A stretch of DNA of 37,083 bases from a virus. Of the stretch, positions 1-4,655 are shown in pieces. Made by a program: the position numbers and the translations under genes. Numbering within the stretch: the first letter of the stretch is position 1; each line of letters begins with the position of its first letter. Location of the stretch: IMG/VR virus record IMGVR_UViG_3300030108_002677, positions 1-37,083 of that record. One strand, given 5' to 3'. The notes under the pieces were generated by a model that ran no database searches, was not told the DNA's origin, and was given only the letters and a program-made list of their open reading frames with translations.

Positions 1-560
1 GCGTTAAGGTCGCTTTCCATGGCGTTTACATACCCAGCATTTTCTAAATCCTCATAGCTGTCGAAGATTCGTGCATGGCGATCCGTTGCGTAATCTATCA
101 TGTCATCTCGTGTGCCGCCTTCGCTGAATATGATATCGTAGTTGTCAGGAATATCAACACCAATGAATAGAGGGATAGACTTCGTATAAGAGTAGAACTT
201 TACACCTGGCAACCTTTTGGCTATTTCTATCCACTTAGCTAGGTATTCTTTCGAATAGTAATCGCCTGAATCATGAACCCTGAGTATATCTACTTTCTTT
301 TTCTTTATTTCTGCAATCATATCATCTACAAAGTCGTTTGACTTAGTAGCTAGATATCTAAACTGGAAAGCTGGTTTGACATTGCTCCAAGAGTATGCAC
401 CTTTCTGAGCATAGCAAAACTTTGCACAGCTCCCTGCAAATGGACAGGTGCGCTTACCGTTCTCATCTTCAAAGGCAGGTATCCCGAAGTTGAATACTCG
501 CAGTCCGATTAGCTCACTAGTCTTTTTTAGTTTACTGTTTTGTGTTATTAAATGCGGCAT
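1..560 (-). CDS. GP88-like phage protein, 3' end cut by window edge
   Basis: The frame opens at an ATG (558-560) preceded directly by an in-frame TGA and stays open to the window edge, giving 186 visible residues. Near residue 39 there is a cysteine cluster, CPFAGSCAKFCYAQKG (C39, C45, C49), followed by HDSGDYYSKEY and a FYSYTKS segment. This order (Cys-rich segment, FVDDMI, HDSGDYYS, aromatic-rich strand) matches what I recall of the phage GP88 family, named after a mycobacteriophage gene product of unknown function. The three cysteines suggest metal or Fe-S binding, which is inference. It overlaps the upstream gene by 29 bases, so the two are probably co-translated. The C-terminus lies outside the window. 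Confidence 0.72.
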   Translation of the reverse strand, partial: MPHLITQNSKLKKTSELIGLRVFNFGIPAFEDENGKRTCPFAGSCAKFCYAQKGAYSWSNVKPAFQFRYLATKSNDFVDDMIAEIKKKKVDILRVHDSGDYYSKEYLAKWIEIAKRLPGVKFYSYTKSIPLFIGVDIPDNYDIIFSEGGTRDDMIDYATDRHARIFDSYEDLENAGYVNAMESDLN

Positions 561-744
561 CTTTCAATTGGTTTATTATCGGTTCATTTTTATATCCGTA
601 TGCAGATATCTCTCCTTTATTAAATTTTCTTACAAGCTGTTTATACACTTTAGTTCTAGTTGGAGATTTACAATCCTTAATTGCGTGTATATATTCTATT
701 GAATACTTATCGTTTAGTTTGTAGTAAAAAGTAGTTTTAAACAT
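532..744 (-). CDS. small hypothetical protein, 70 aa
   Basis: A 70-codon frame, rich in Lys, Asn and Tyr, with no motif I recognise and no membrane segment or signal peptide. Support comes from its setting: its start overlaps the end of the gene upstream (737-892) by 8 bases and its end overlaps the GP88-like gene by 29 bases, the tight packing of a phage early operon. The sequence between residues 14 and 50 looks like a compact basic helical segment, so nucleic-acid binding is possible but unproven. Confidence 0.6.
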   Translation of the reverse strand: MFKTTFYYKLNDKYSIEYIHAIKDCKSPTRTKVYKQLVRKFNKGEISAYGYKNEPIINQLKDAAFNNTKQ

Positions 745-892
745 TTGATTTATATTTTACTGGTTGAATTACTACGTCATCGTAACCTTTTTCTTGCCAT
801 TCGAATTGTTCTATAATCGCATCGTGAAAGCAATCAAATTCGTTACATACTCCTCCTATCCACACTAAGTATTTTATTCCTTGTGATTCCAT
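737..892 (-). CDS. small conserved-type phage protein, 51 aa
   Basis: ATG at 890-892 opens a 51-codon frame ending in TAA at 737-739. The protein starts MESQGIKYLVWIGGV and ends GYDDVVIQPVKYKSNV. The pattern of a short strand YLVWIGGV, an acidic or aromatic helix, and then EKGYDDVVI resembles small phage proteins of unknown function I have seen; this is recognition by eye only. Its stop overlaps the start of the next gene by 8 bases. It is easily missed because it is so short. Confidence 0.6.
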   Translation of the reverse strand: MESQGIKYLVWIGGVCNEFDCFHDAIIEQFEWQEKGYDDVVIQPVKYKSNV

Positions 893-901
893 GTGTTTTT
901 T

Positions 902-1204
902 TTAAAATGATACCCTACCATCTTTGTGTAGGACGTACTCGAAGTCTTCACCTGCATCGTTATCAATTGGTAGTATACCCCAACCCGTGTGTTTGCTATC
1001 GTCTAGACCATACTTTTCTGCATCTCTAGCACTACTTCGTAGCAATTGGGCTATCTTATATTCTGCGTCATTACCTCTATTTTTAGCAAAGTCTTCATTG
1101 AAATTTTGTAGCCATTCTAGTGTAGCTTCTGGGTATCCGTCCCAATGCTTATAAACTTTTACTGAGTCGATACCTTCGACTTTAATTGTGCATCTTGTTG
1201 CCAT
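902..1204 (-). CDS. conserved phage hypothetical protein, 100 aa
   Basis: A 100-residue protein beginning MATRCTIKVEG and carrying YKHWDGYPEATLEWLQNF, then YKIAQLLRSSARDAEKYG and DDSKHTGWGILP. These three blocks recur in small proteins of phages and some bacteria, always without assigned function. No catalytic motif is evident. The start is the first ATG and is preceded by a leader containing AAAACCAATAA, a sequence also found before the start at 1406, which may act as the translation-initiation context in this block. It ends 9 bases before the next downstream start. Confidence 0.75.
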   Translation of the reverse strand: MATRCTIKVEGIDSVKVYKHWDGYPEATLEWLQNFNEDFAKNRGNDAEYKIAQLLRSSARDAEKYGLDDSKHTGWGILPIDNDAGEDFEYVLHKDGRVSF

Positions 1205-1217
1205 GATATTATTGGTT

Positions 1218-1406
1218 TTAATATTCGTATTCCTTTAATTCAATTTCGTACCATTGTTCAAAGCTTCTTAACCCAGTCCTAGCGTACAGAATACTATTGA
1301 GTGTGTCTATGCTACGCCCGTTGATATTAAATAATAAGCAAATTTCATCTTCAGTAGCTACGTTGTAGTCTACTAGATAGTCGTAAATTTCATCGATTCT
1401 ATCCAT
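1218..1406 (-). CDS. small hypothetical protein, 62 aa
   Basis: A 62-residue acidic protein, MDRIDEIYDYLVDYNVATED, continuing into EICLLFNINGRSIDTLNSILYARTGLRSFEQW. The arrangement of an acidic helix, a short linker and then a helix with NGRSIDTLNSILYARTG resembles small helical phage proteins, possibly with a helix-turn-helix-like core. The leader (TAAAAACCAATAAAG just before the ATG) matches that of the next gene, supporting the start. It lies downstream of the candidate structured RNA at 1424-1511, which would be in its 5' untranslated region if transcription enters from the right. Confidence 0.65.
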   Translation of the reverse strand: MDRIDEIYDYLVDYNVATEDEICLLFNINGRSIDTLNSILYARTGLRSFEQWYEIELKEYEY

Positions 1407-1423
1407 CTTTATTGGTTTTTAGT

Positions 1424-1511
1424 AAAAATAACAAGGCTTAGCACAGTATCGTGTACTCCTTGCACTCTGCTCCAAGTTTCCGTCCGCTTGTGCGTTCGCC
1501 TTGTTATTTCG
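1424..1511. ncRNA. candidate structured RNA with 12-bp closing stem
   Basis: Positions 1426-1437 (AAATAACAAGGC) are perfectly complementary to 1498-1509 (GCCTTGTTATTT), closing a 60-base interior. Inside, read on the minus strand, GCA/TGC plus CAAG/CTTG form one arm, and AGTACA/TGTGCT (6 pairs with one G-U, six-base loop) form a second, giving a three-way-junction shape. The interior is more GC-rich than its surroundings and no reading frame of note crosses it. On the minus strand the closing stem is followed by TTTTTACT, so it could also end transcription. It sits between a micro-ORF and the 62-residue gene. I do not recognise a known riboswitch, ribozyme core or tRNA in it; strand is uncertain. 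Confidence 0.5.
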
Positions 1512-1584
1512 TTACCATACACAACAGCATAGTAACATAATTATAACTAGTAGCGTCATTTCTACAACGCTAGGTTTGTCGACA

Positions 1585-1689
1585 TTATTGTACATCATCA
1601 AAATTAATGAGGTCGAACTCCACTCCCATATCTAGAAGCGCCTGTTGCAGTGCTAAATCTTGCACGTTTGGTAATTGGTTTTTATTCAT
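1585..1689 (-). CDS. micro-ORF, 34 aa
   Basis: ATG (1687-1689) to TAA (1585-1587) encodes MNKNQLPNVQDLALQQ followed by ALLDMGVEFDLINFDDVQ, an acidic amphipathic peptide. It starts 14 bases after the stop of the next micro-ORF upstream and shares with it a 25-base start context (see the repeat at 1685-1709 and 1815-1839). No function is recognised. The clean helix-like composition and its place in a head-to-tail series support it being translated. Confidence 0.5.
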   Translation of the reverse strand: MNKNQLPNVQDLALQQALLDMGVEFDLINFDDVQ

Positions 1690-1839
1690 CATTGAAAAGG
1701 TTTTACTTGGGTTTACGATTTAACTTATTTTTAATAGCTTTTACTAGTTGTTTTTGTCGATATTCCTCCCACAACCAAGGGCATAAGATTTTGTTTCGGT
1801 AGCTCGTTTTTGGGTTCATCATTAAAAAGGTTTTACTTG
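1685..1839. repeat. 25-base direct repeat around two micro-ORF starts
   Basis: Positions 1685-1709 and 1815-1839 are identical at 24 of 25 bases. Read on the minus strand each copy runs from the last codons and stop of one micro-ORF, through AAAACCTTTT, to AATGATGAA with the start codon of the next. The repeat therefore duplicates a stop-spacer-start junction and not coding content. It suggests a shared translation-initiation signal or modular gene insertion by recombination at short homologies. Confidence 0.7.
1703..1819 (-). CDS. micro-ORF, 38 aa
   Basis: ATG (1817-1819) to TAA (1703-1705) encodes a basic 38-residue peptide starting MNPKTSYRNKILCPWLWEEY and ending in a Lys/Arg-rich tail with KNKLNRKPK. 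The CPWLWEEYRQKQLVKAIKNK section looks like an amphipathic helix with positive charge. It begins 14 bases after the previous stop, in the same duplicated start context as the next micro-ORF. No family is recognised. Confidence 0.5.
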   Translation of the reverse strand: MNPKTSYRNKILCPWLWEEYRQKQLVKAIKNKLNRKPK

Positions 1840-1943
1840 TTGAATAGTGTACTCAATACGATTTTAATCTCGTGTACGTCTGATAGTTCTGCGTAATCCT
1901 TATCAAATAAGTCCTGCGCTATGTTGTTAAGTATTTCTAACAT
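1833..1943 (-). CDS. micro-ORF, 36 aa
   Basis: ATG (1941-1943) to TAA (1833-1835) encodes MLEILNNIAQDLFDKDYAEL and then SDVHEIKIVLSTLFNK, a mostly helical acidic peptide. The stop of the upstream micro-ORF ends at 1945, one base before this start, so translation is probably coupled. No homologue is recognised by eye. Confidence 0.5.
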   Translation of the reverse strand: MLEILNNIAQDLFDKDYAELSDVHEIKIVLSTLFNK

Positions 1944-1944
1944 A

Positions 1945-2043
1945 TCAAAATAGTTGTTTTATTAGTTGTACTTTTTCTGAGTCTGTTAACTCATCGCTAT
2001 CTAGTATGTTGATTAGGTAGCATTCAAATTCTTCTGAATTCAT
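1945..2043 (-). CDS. micro-ORF, 32 aa
   Basis: ATG (2041-2043) to TGA (1945-1947) encodes an acidic 32-residue peptide, MNSEEFECYLINILDSDELT followed by DSEKVQLIKQLF. It is the first of four tandem micro-ORFs and lies right after a hairpin (2061-2082) that could act as an attenuator. The helix-turn-helix-like spacing is suggestive but too short to call. Confidence 0.5.
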   Translation of the reverse strand: MNSEEFECYLINILDSDELTDSEKVQLIKQLF

Positions 2044-2060
2044 AATATATAAAAATTTTA

Positions 2061-2082
2061 GGCACGGCTTTACACCGTGTCC
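2061..2082 (-). terminator. hairpin followed by A/T run, possible attenuator
   Basis: Read on the minus strand, GGACACGG pairs with CCGTGCC (seven pairs, one bulged A) around a seven-base loop, followed by TAAAATTTTT. This is the shape of a weak intrinsic terminator. It stands between the 71-residue gene and the first micro-ORF, 18 bases before that start codon, so it could limit read-through into the micro-ORF block. Confidence 0.45.
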
Positions 2083-2105
2083 GTTGTTATCGTGTGGTCT
2101 CCACT

Positions 2106-2127
2106 AGCCAATATATTTCAATTGGCT
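2106..2127. repeat. 7-bp perfect inverted repeat
   Basis: AGCCAAT (2106-2112) and ATTGGCT (2121-2127) are perfect complements around an eight-base spacer. Together with the hairpin at 2061-2082 it fills the 100-base gap between two leftward genes. It may be a second RNA hairpin or a protein-binding site; nothing in the sequence decides between these. Confidence 0.4.
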
Positions 2128-2143
2128 CGTATGTAATCGGCGC

Positions 2144-2359
2144 TTATGCTCTCGCTCTGCGTCTGTTGTTGCGTTGTTCGTCTGCTCGCTCAATGCGGTC
2201 AGATATCGCTACAACTTTGCGGTCAGTCGTTGCCGTTGCTCGGTTTGACTTTTGCGCCCTTGTGTTGCTGTAAGTCTTGTTAGAGTACTCACGGCGGTAG
2301 CGTCCGTCTTGCTCTGCCCGTTTGGGGTTGTCCTTGTTTATGCTTGTTAAGTATCTCAT
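2144..2359 (-). CDS. basic Arg/Asn-rich small protein, 71 aa
   Basis: A 71-residue, strongly basic protein: MRYLTSINKDNPKRAEQDGR at the start and DEQRNNRRRARA at the end. No known fold is evident; the composition suggests nucleic-acid binding. It is the first gene after the leftward promoter at 2382-2413, with a predicted leader of about 17 bases, which makes it the likely first product of the leftward block. Its GC content is higher than that of its neighbours because of CGN arginine codons. It could be spurious, but the promoter placement favours a real gene. Confidence 0.5.
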   Translation of the reverse strand: MRYLTSINKDNPKRAEQDGRYRREYSNKTYSNTRAQKSNRATATTDRKVVAISDRIERADEQRNNRRRARA

Positions 2360-2381
2360 TTCTTTGATTTGTTTCTTGGTA

Positions 2382-2413
2382 CTAATATACGTCAGTCACT
2401 TCGATAAATGCAA
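2382..2413 (-). promoter_or_regulatory. leftward Bacteroidota-type promoter
   Basis: Read on the minus strand, TTG (2411-2413) is followed after 21 bases by TATATTAG (2382-2389), one mismatch from the Bacteroidota -7 consensus TAnnTTTG with a -33 TTG. Transcription would start near 2377, about 17 bases before the start codon at 2359. It would drive the whole leftward block. A perfect inverted repeat overlaps its -33 element. Confidence 0.55.
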
Positions 2414-2423
2414 GTATTATCGA
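2401..2423. promoter_or_regulatory. candidate operator: 7-bp inverted repeat over the leftward promoter
   Basis: TCGATAA (2401-2407) and TTATCGA (2417-2423) are perfect complements separated by nine bases. The spacer contains the -33 TTG of the leftward promoter. Half-sites centred 16 bases apart are a reasonable spacing for a dimeric repressor. The winged-helix-like protein encoded at 6975-7406 is a candidate partner, which is inference. Confidence 0.5.
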
Positions 2424-2856
2424 CACTTTAACAGTATTTTAACATATTAGGAGATATATAGCGATATGACGTTAATAGATGTTAATAGCCTTGCATATGT
2501 CAAAAAAAAGTTGTATAAAGGACGAAATGCAAAGACTTGTTAAATAGTTGCATATGTTCTGAATGTTTTGTATAGCGTACCCCGTTGGGGGTTCCTTGGT
2601 GCGTTGCCTGTGTTCGTGGTGGGGATTGTCACAGACTTTTTTGTGTTGACGTTTGTTAACAGAATAAACTTGCAGAAGTTGCTGTAAATTTGTATAGGCA
2701 AAAAGCTGAAATTTTTTGCAGGTTGTCAGCAATGTAAAAGGCGGTGGGGTTGCAGATGCGTTTGGGTTTGCGTGCGTCAACGGCTGTATGTATGTATAAT
2801 CCCCAGGATCTGTATAGCTCACATTTTTTTTAACACTTAGGAGGCGTTGTTTTCAC

Positions 2857-2864
2857 TAAATTTG
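2857..2864 (+). promoter_or_regulatory. -7 element TAAATTTG
   Basis: TAAATTTG matches TAnnTTTG. Transcription would start about 2869, 16 bases before the 25-codon gene. There is no TTG at the ideal -33 distance; TTA at 2837-2839 is the closest. An AGGAGG at 2839-2844 lies upstream of the predicted start site and so cannot act as its ribosome-binding site. Confidence 0.5.
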
Positions 2865-2884
2865 CATATACTAATTCAATAGAT

Positions 2885-2962
2885 ATGACAGCTTTAATTG
2901 TATTTTCTGTTTATGCAATACTTGCTATAGGTATGACATTATGGTGTGGCGAAGAATCGTAG
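2885..2962 (+). CDS. 25-residue hydrophobic peptide
   Basis: ATG (2885-2887) to TAG (2960-2962) encodes MTALIVFSVYAILAIGMTLW followed by CGEES: one hydrophobic segment long enough to span a membrane, then a short polar acidic tail. It is bracketed by its own -7 promoter and a strong terminator whose stem begins inside the last codons, giving a transcript of only about 140 bases. This resembles the layout of type I toxin-like or holin-like micro-proteins, but no family is recognised. The transcript may instead act as an RNA. Confidence 0.45.
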   Translation: MTALIVFSVYAILAIGMTLWCGEES

Positions 2963-3006
2963 TGGAGGCACCTAAAACGTGCCGACCACGTAGATTCTTT
3001 TTTTTT
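2954..3006 (+). terminator. strong intrinsic terminator
   Basis: GAATC...GTGG (2954-2965) pairs with CCAC...GATTC (2986-2997) across a 3x3 internal mismatch, and GGCAC pairs with GTGCC further in around a CTAAAAC loop. The stem is followed by nine T's. It closes the tiny unit above and insulates it from the promoter at 3011. Confidence 0.75.
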
Positions 3007-3010
3007 GGGC

Positions 3011-3041
3011 TTGACTTTTTAAATTTTTTGTAGTAACTTTG
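3011..3041 (+). promoter_or_regulatory. Bacteroidota promoter with -33 and -7 elements
   Basis: TTG (3011-3013) and TAACTTTG (3034-3041) are separated by 20 bases, a full match to the TTG / TAnnTTTG consensus. It is the clearest complete promoter in the window. Transcription should start near 3046 and include the structured leader before the gene at 3221. Confidence 0.75.
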
Positions 3042-3220
3042 CTACGACTTTAGTCACAACCATACGGCCAAAGGTCTTGAGGACTTTGACCTGGGTTGTT
3101 CAGAGGGAGGTTGCGTAAGTAACTTACAGGTCCTCCTACTACCGATTAGAGTTTACTATTACTTGTCTAGTATATGATAAGTAGTGACTAGGGCTAGCTA
3201 TATACTTAAATTAAATACAT
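3042..3220 (+). ncRNA. structured 5' leader with three hairpins
   Basis: About 175 bases lie between the promoter and the first start codon, far longer than other leaders here. Hairpin 1: ACAACC (3056-3061) with GGTTGT (3094-3099), enclosing AGGTC/GACCT (3072-3076 and 3088-3092). Hairpin 2: GGAGG (3106-3110) with CCTCC (3132-3136), enclosing the near-palindrome GTAAGT-A-ACTTAC (3115-3127). Hairpin 3: ACTTGTC (3161-3167) with GATAAGT (3176-3182), one G-U pair. No known riboswitch is recognised. It could control the four genes that follow. Confidence 0.5.
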
Positions 3221-3499
3221 ATGAATAAATACTTACTAGAGATCCTAGAAGACAATGAATGCCTTGTCGCCACTGGGTTTGATGAAGCCATCATAGGTTT
3301 CAGTTATGGGTTAGAAACTAGAGCTGTCTATGATATAGATCAGGTTTTAGATATCCTTCAAAGAGATGATGGGATGACTCGTGAAGATGCCATGGAGCAT
3401 TTTGATTATAACATTGCTGGGAGTTATGTAGGACCAAAGACACCAATCTTTGTTTACTGCACTGATTCAGCATTTACAATAGAGGGTAGCGATGAGTGA
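3221..3499 (+). CDS. conserved phage hypothetical protein, 92 aa
   Basis: A 92-residue acidic protein, rich in Asp and Glu. The block DGMTREDAMEHFDYNIAGSY followed by VGPKTPIFVY recurs in small phage proteins of unknown role that I recognise by pattern only. The start is well placed after the A/T-rich leader end AAATACAT. The frame overlaps the next gene by eight bases. First gene of a four-gene set (3221-4157) driven by the promoter at 3011. Confidence 0.7.
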   Translation: MNKYLLEILEDNECLVATGFDEAIIGFSYGLETRAVYDIDQVLDILQRDDGMTREDAMEHFDYNIAGSYVGPKTPIFVYCTDSAFTIEGSDE

Positions 3500-3674
3500 T
3501 CAAGAGTTTAAACTAAAAAACGTTTTACAAAAAGATCAGATCAAAGCGTTACTGAAGGCACATACGAAAAGTCAGCTCTTAGAAAAAGCTATCGCTTGGG
3601 AAATCATGGCTGAACAATACAAAAAACAATTAGATGAGTTACAAAACGAACAAGACAACAAAAAAGAGGATTGA
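3492..3674 (+). CDS. small coiled-coil-like protein, 60 aa
   Basis: Sixty residues, almost entirely helical by composition, with charged heptad-like spacing from residue 27 on (EKAIAWEIMAEQYKKQLDEL) and a Lys/Glu-rich tail. Overlaps the previous gene by eight bases and the next by 41. No enzymatic motif is seen. A small oligomerising or regulatory protein is possible. Confidence 0.55.
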   Translation: MSDQEFKLKNVLQKDQIKALLKAHTKSQLLEKAIAWEIMAEQYKKQLDELQNEQDNKKED

Positions 3675-3837
3675 TTCTTTGCTTTCTAAGAATGCATCAT
3701 ACCAGGCAGCTAATGTTTGTGTGACAAACTCTAAGACAAAAAGGAAAGAGATCAATAGATATTGTAGGGTAAACTTTATAAACCCTATAAAAGATATCGA
3801 CGAAGAATTTTACTCACGTATTAAAGAATCATACTAA
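3634..3837 (+). CDS. small basic protein, 67 aa
   Basis: A basic 67-residue protein with two cysteines (NVCVTN and NRYCRVNF) spaced 14 apart. It overlaps the previous gene by 41 bases, which is long; the only alternative starts downstream in frame are ATT or TTG, so the ATG is kept. Its stop overlaps the next start as TAATG at 3837, a sign of coupled translation. Function unknown. Confidence 0.5.
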   Translation: MSYKTNKTTKKRIDSLLSKNASYQAANVCVTNSKTKRKEINRYCRVNFINPIKDIDEEFYSRIKESY

Positions 3838-4157
3838 TGCCAGGAATCAAACCAAAAAGTATTAAGGATACTATTTCTGCTCTTCGCAACGGAAAGAGAG
3901 TGCGCCATATAGATCTTCAGACGTCATACTTAAATATGAGTGACACTGAGAGAAAGCTTCTAAAGTCACTAGTACAAAATAGAAGGAGAGAGCTGTTGCT
4001 TTTATTTGCGGAAACTAACGCTAACTCATTATGGAGGCAGATCTCTTTACTCGATAAGTTTATGTATCTCTTTACAAAAAATGAAGTGTATAATATAAAT
4101 GAATATTTTACCATTCATGGTGATTACGTGTCTGGTCATATCTATTCTCCACAATAA
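3837..4157 (+). CDS. basic hypothetical protein, 106 aa
   Basis: A 106-residue protein with a basic N-terminal half (SIKDTISALRNGKRVRH, then ERKLLKSLVQNRRRELLLLF) and an aromatic C-terminal half. The N-terminal part could be a small helical nucleic-acid-binding unit. It starts at the TAATG junction with the gene before it and is the last of the set; transcription then meets the next promoter at 4169. No family recognised. Confidence 0.6.
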   Translation: MPGIKPKSIKDTISALRNGKRVRHIDLQTSYLNMSDTERKLLKSLVQNRRRELLLLFAETNANSLWRQISLLDKFMYLFTKNEVYNINEYFTIHGDYVSGHIYSPQ

Positions 4158-4168
4158 AATTATATCAT

Positions 4169-4176
4169 TATATTTG
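4169..4176 (+). promoter_or_regulatory. -7 element TATATTTG, leaderless start likely
   Basis: TATATTTG ends at 4176 and the GTG start of the next gene is at 4181, where transcription itself should begin. The message would therefore carry little or no leader. No TTG is present at the -33 position. Confidence 0.6.
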
Positions 4177-4180
4177 CGAT

Positions 4181-4654
4181 GTGGGTAAAAGAAAACAGCC
4201 ATATCGACTAGGTTTCCCTGAAAGATATTTTACACAGGGCGATGATAGTGCTGGTTCTGATGAAACACACGCAAGAAAAATGAGAGCACGAAAAAAAGCA
4301 TACGAAGAGGGTAGGAAGATAGACCTAAAAAAGGTAGCCAAGCTAGGCATGAAGGTAAGTAAGTCTCCTGCACAGCAGGCAGCTATAGCTATTTCTAAAA
4401 AAGAAAAGGCTGGGGAAATGAAGAAGGGCGGTAAAGTTTCACGTAAAGCTTTAAGTGCTTCAGTAAAGAAAACTTTAAGAGCTAAAGCTAAAAAGTCAGG
4501 TAAATCATACGGTACTTTAGCAAAAGTATACCGCAGGGGCCAAGGAGCTTGGATGTCTGGCGGTAGCAGAAAAGGTATACCTATGGCTGCTTGGGCTATG
4601 GGTAGAGTGAATAGCTTTATTCGAGGATCTAAAAAACACGATACAGACCTATAA
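4181..4654 (+). CDS. basic phage protein with DUF5824-like C-terminal domain, 157 aa
   Basis: Start is GTG at 4181; the ATG two bases earlier is in another frame and soon stops. The protein is very basic. A middle segment carries VSKSPAQQAAIAISKKEKAG. The C-terminal part reads KKSGKSYGTLAKVYRRGQGA, then GIPMAAWAMGRVNSFI, the pattern I associate with the DUF5824 family found in many marine phages (a Lys-rich helix, a YRRG turn, then an AWAMGRVNSF helix). Its role is unknown; the charge suggests DNA or RNA contact, possibly inside the head. The family name is from memory and of medium certainty. Confidence 0.65.
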   Translation: MGKRKQPYRLGFPERYFTQGDDSAGSDETHARKMRARKKAYEEGRKIDLKKVAKLGMKVSKSPAQQAAIAISKKEKAGEMKKGGKVSRKALSASVKKTLRAKAKKSGKSYGTLAKVYRRGQGAWMSGGSRKGIPMAAWAMGRVNSFIRGSKKHDTDL

Positions 4655-4655
4655 T

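Larger units (their letters stand above)
2360..2884. other. divergent intergenic control region, 525 bases
   Basis: This stretch separates the leftward block from the rightward genes and holds no convincing gene. Visible elements are the leftward promoter with its inverted repeat (2382-2423), a tandem GTTAATAG pair (2471-2478 and 2481-2488), two copies of TTGCATATGT (near 2493 and 2549), a CCCC-GTT-GGGG hairpin near 2580, and the rightward -7 element at 2857. A 25-codon frame at 2466-2543 with an AGGAG 12 bases upstream is possible but weak. The stretch from about 2560 to 2830 is unusually GC-rich for the window and could hold an RNA or an origin; I see no diagnostic motif for either. Confidence 0.6.

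Noticed and set aside
1426-1509. Considered as a tRNA
   Set aside because: The outer stem is 12 pairs instead of 7 and no T-loop GTTCRA sequence or anticodon arm with proper spacing is present on either strand.
2466-2543. Rightward 25-codon frame after an AGGAG at 2449-2453
   Set aside because: No matching -7 element, spacing of 12 bases to the start is long, and the frame contains the tandem GTTAATAG repeat that looks regulatory.
2472-2822. Leftward 116-codon frame starting with GTG in the control region
   Set aside because: GTG start, composition unlike the other genes (many His, Cys, Thr and Pro, few acidic residues), and it overlaps the rightward hairpins and repeats of the control region; more likely chance openness of GC-rich sequence.
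2839-2844. Perfect Shine-Dalgarno AGGAGG
   Set aside because: No start codon at proper distance in an open frame, and it lies upstream of the predicted transcript start at about 2869.
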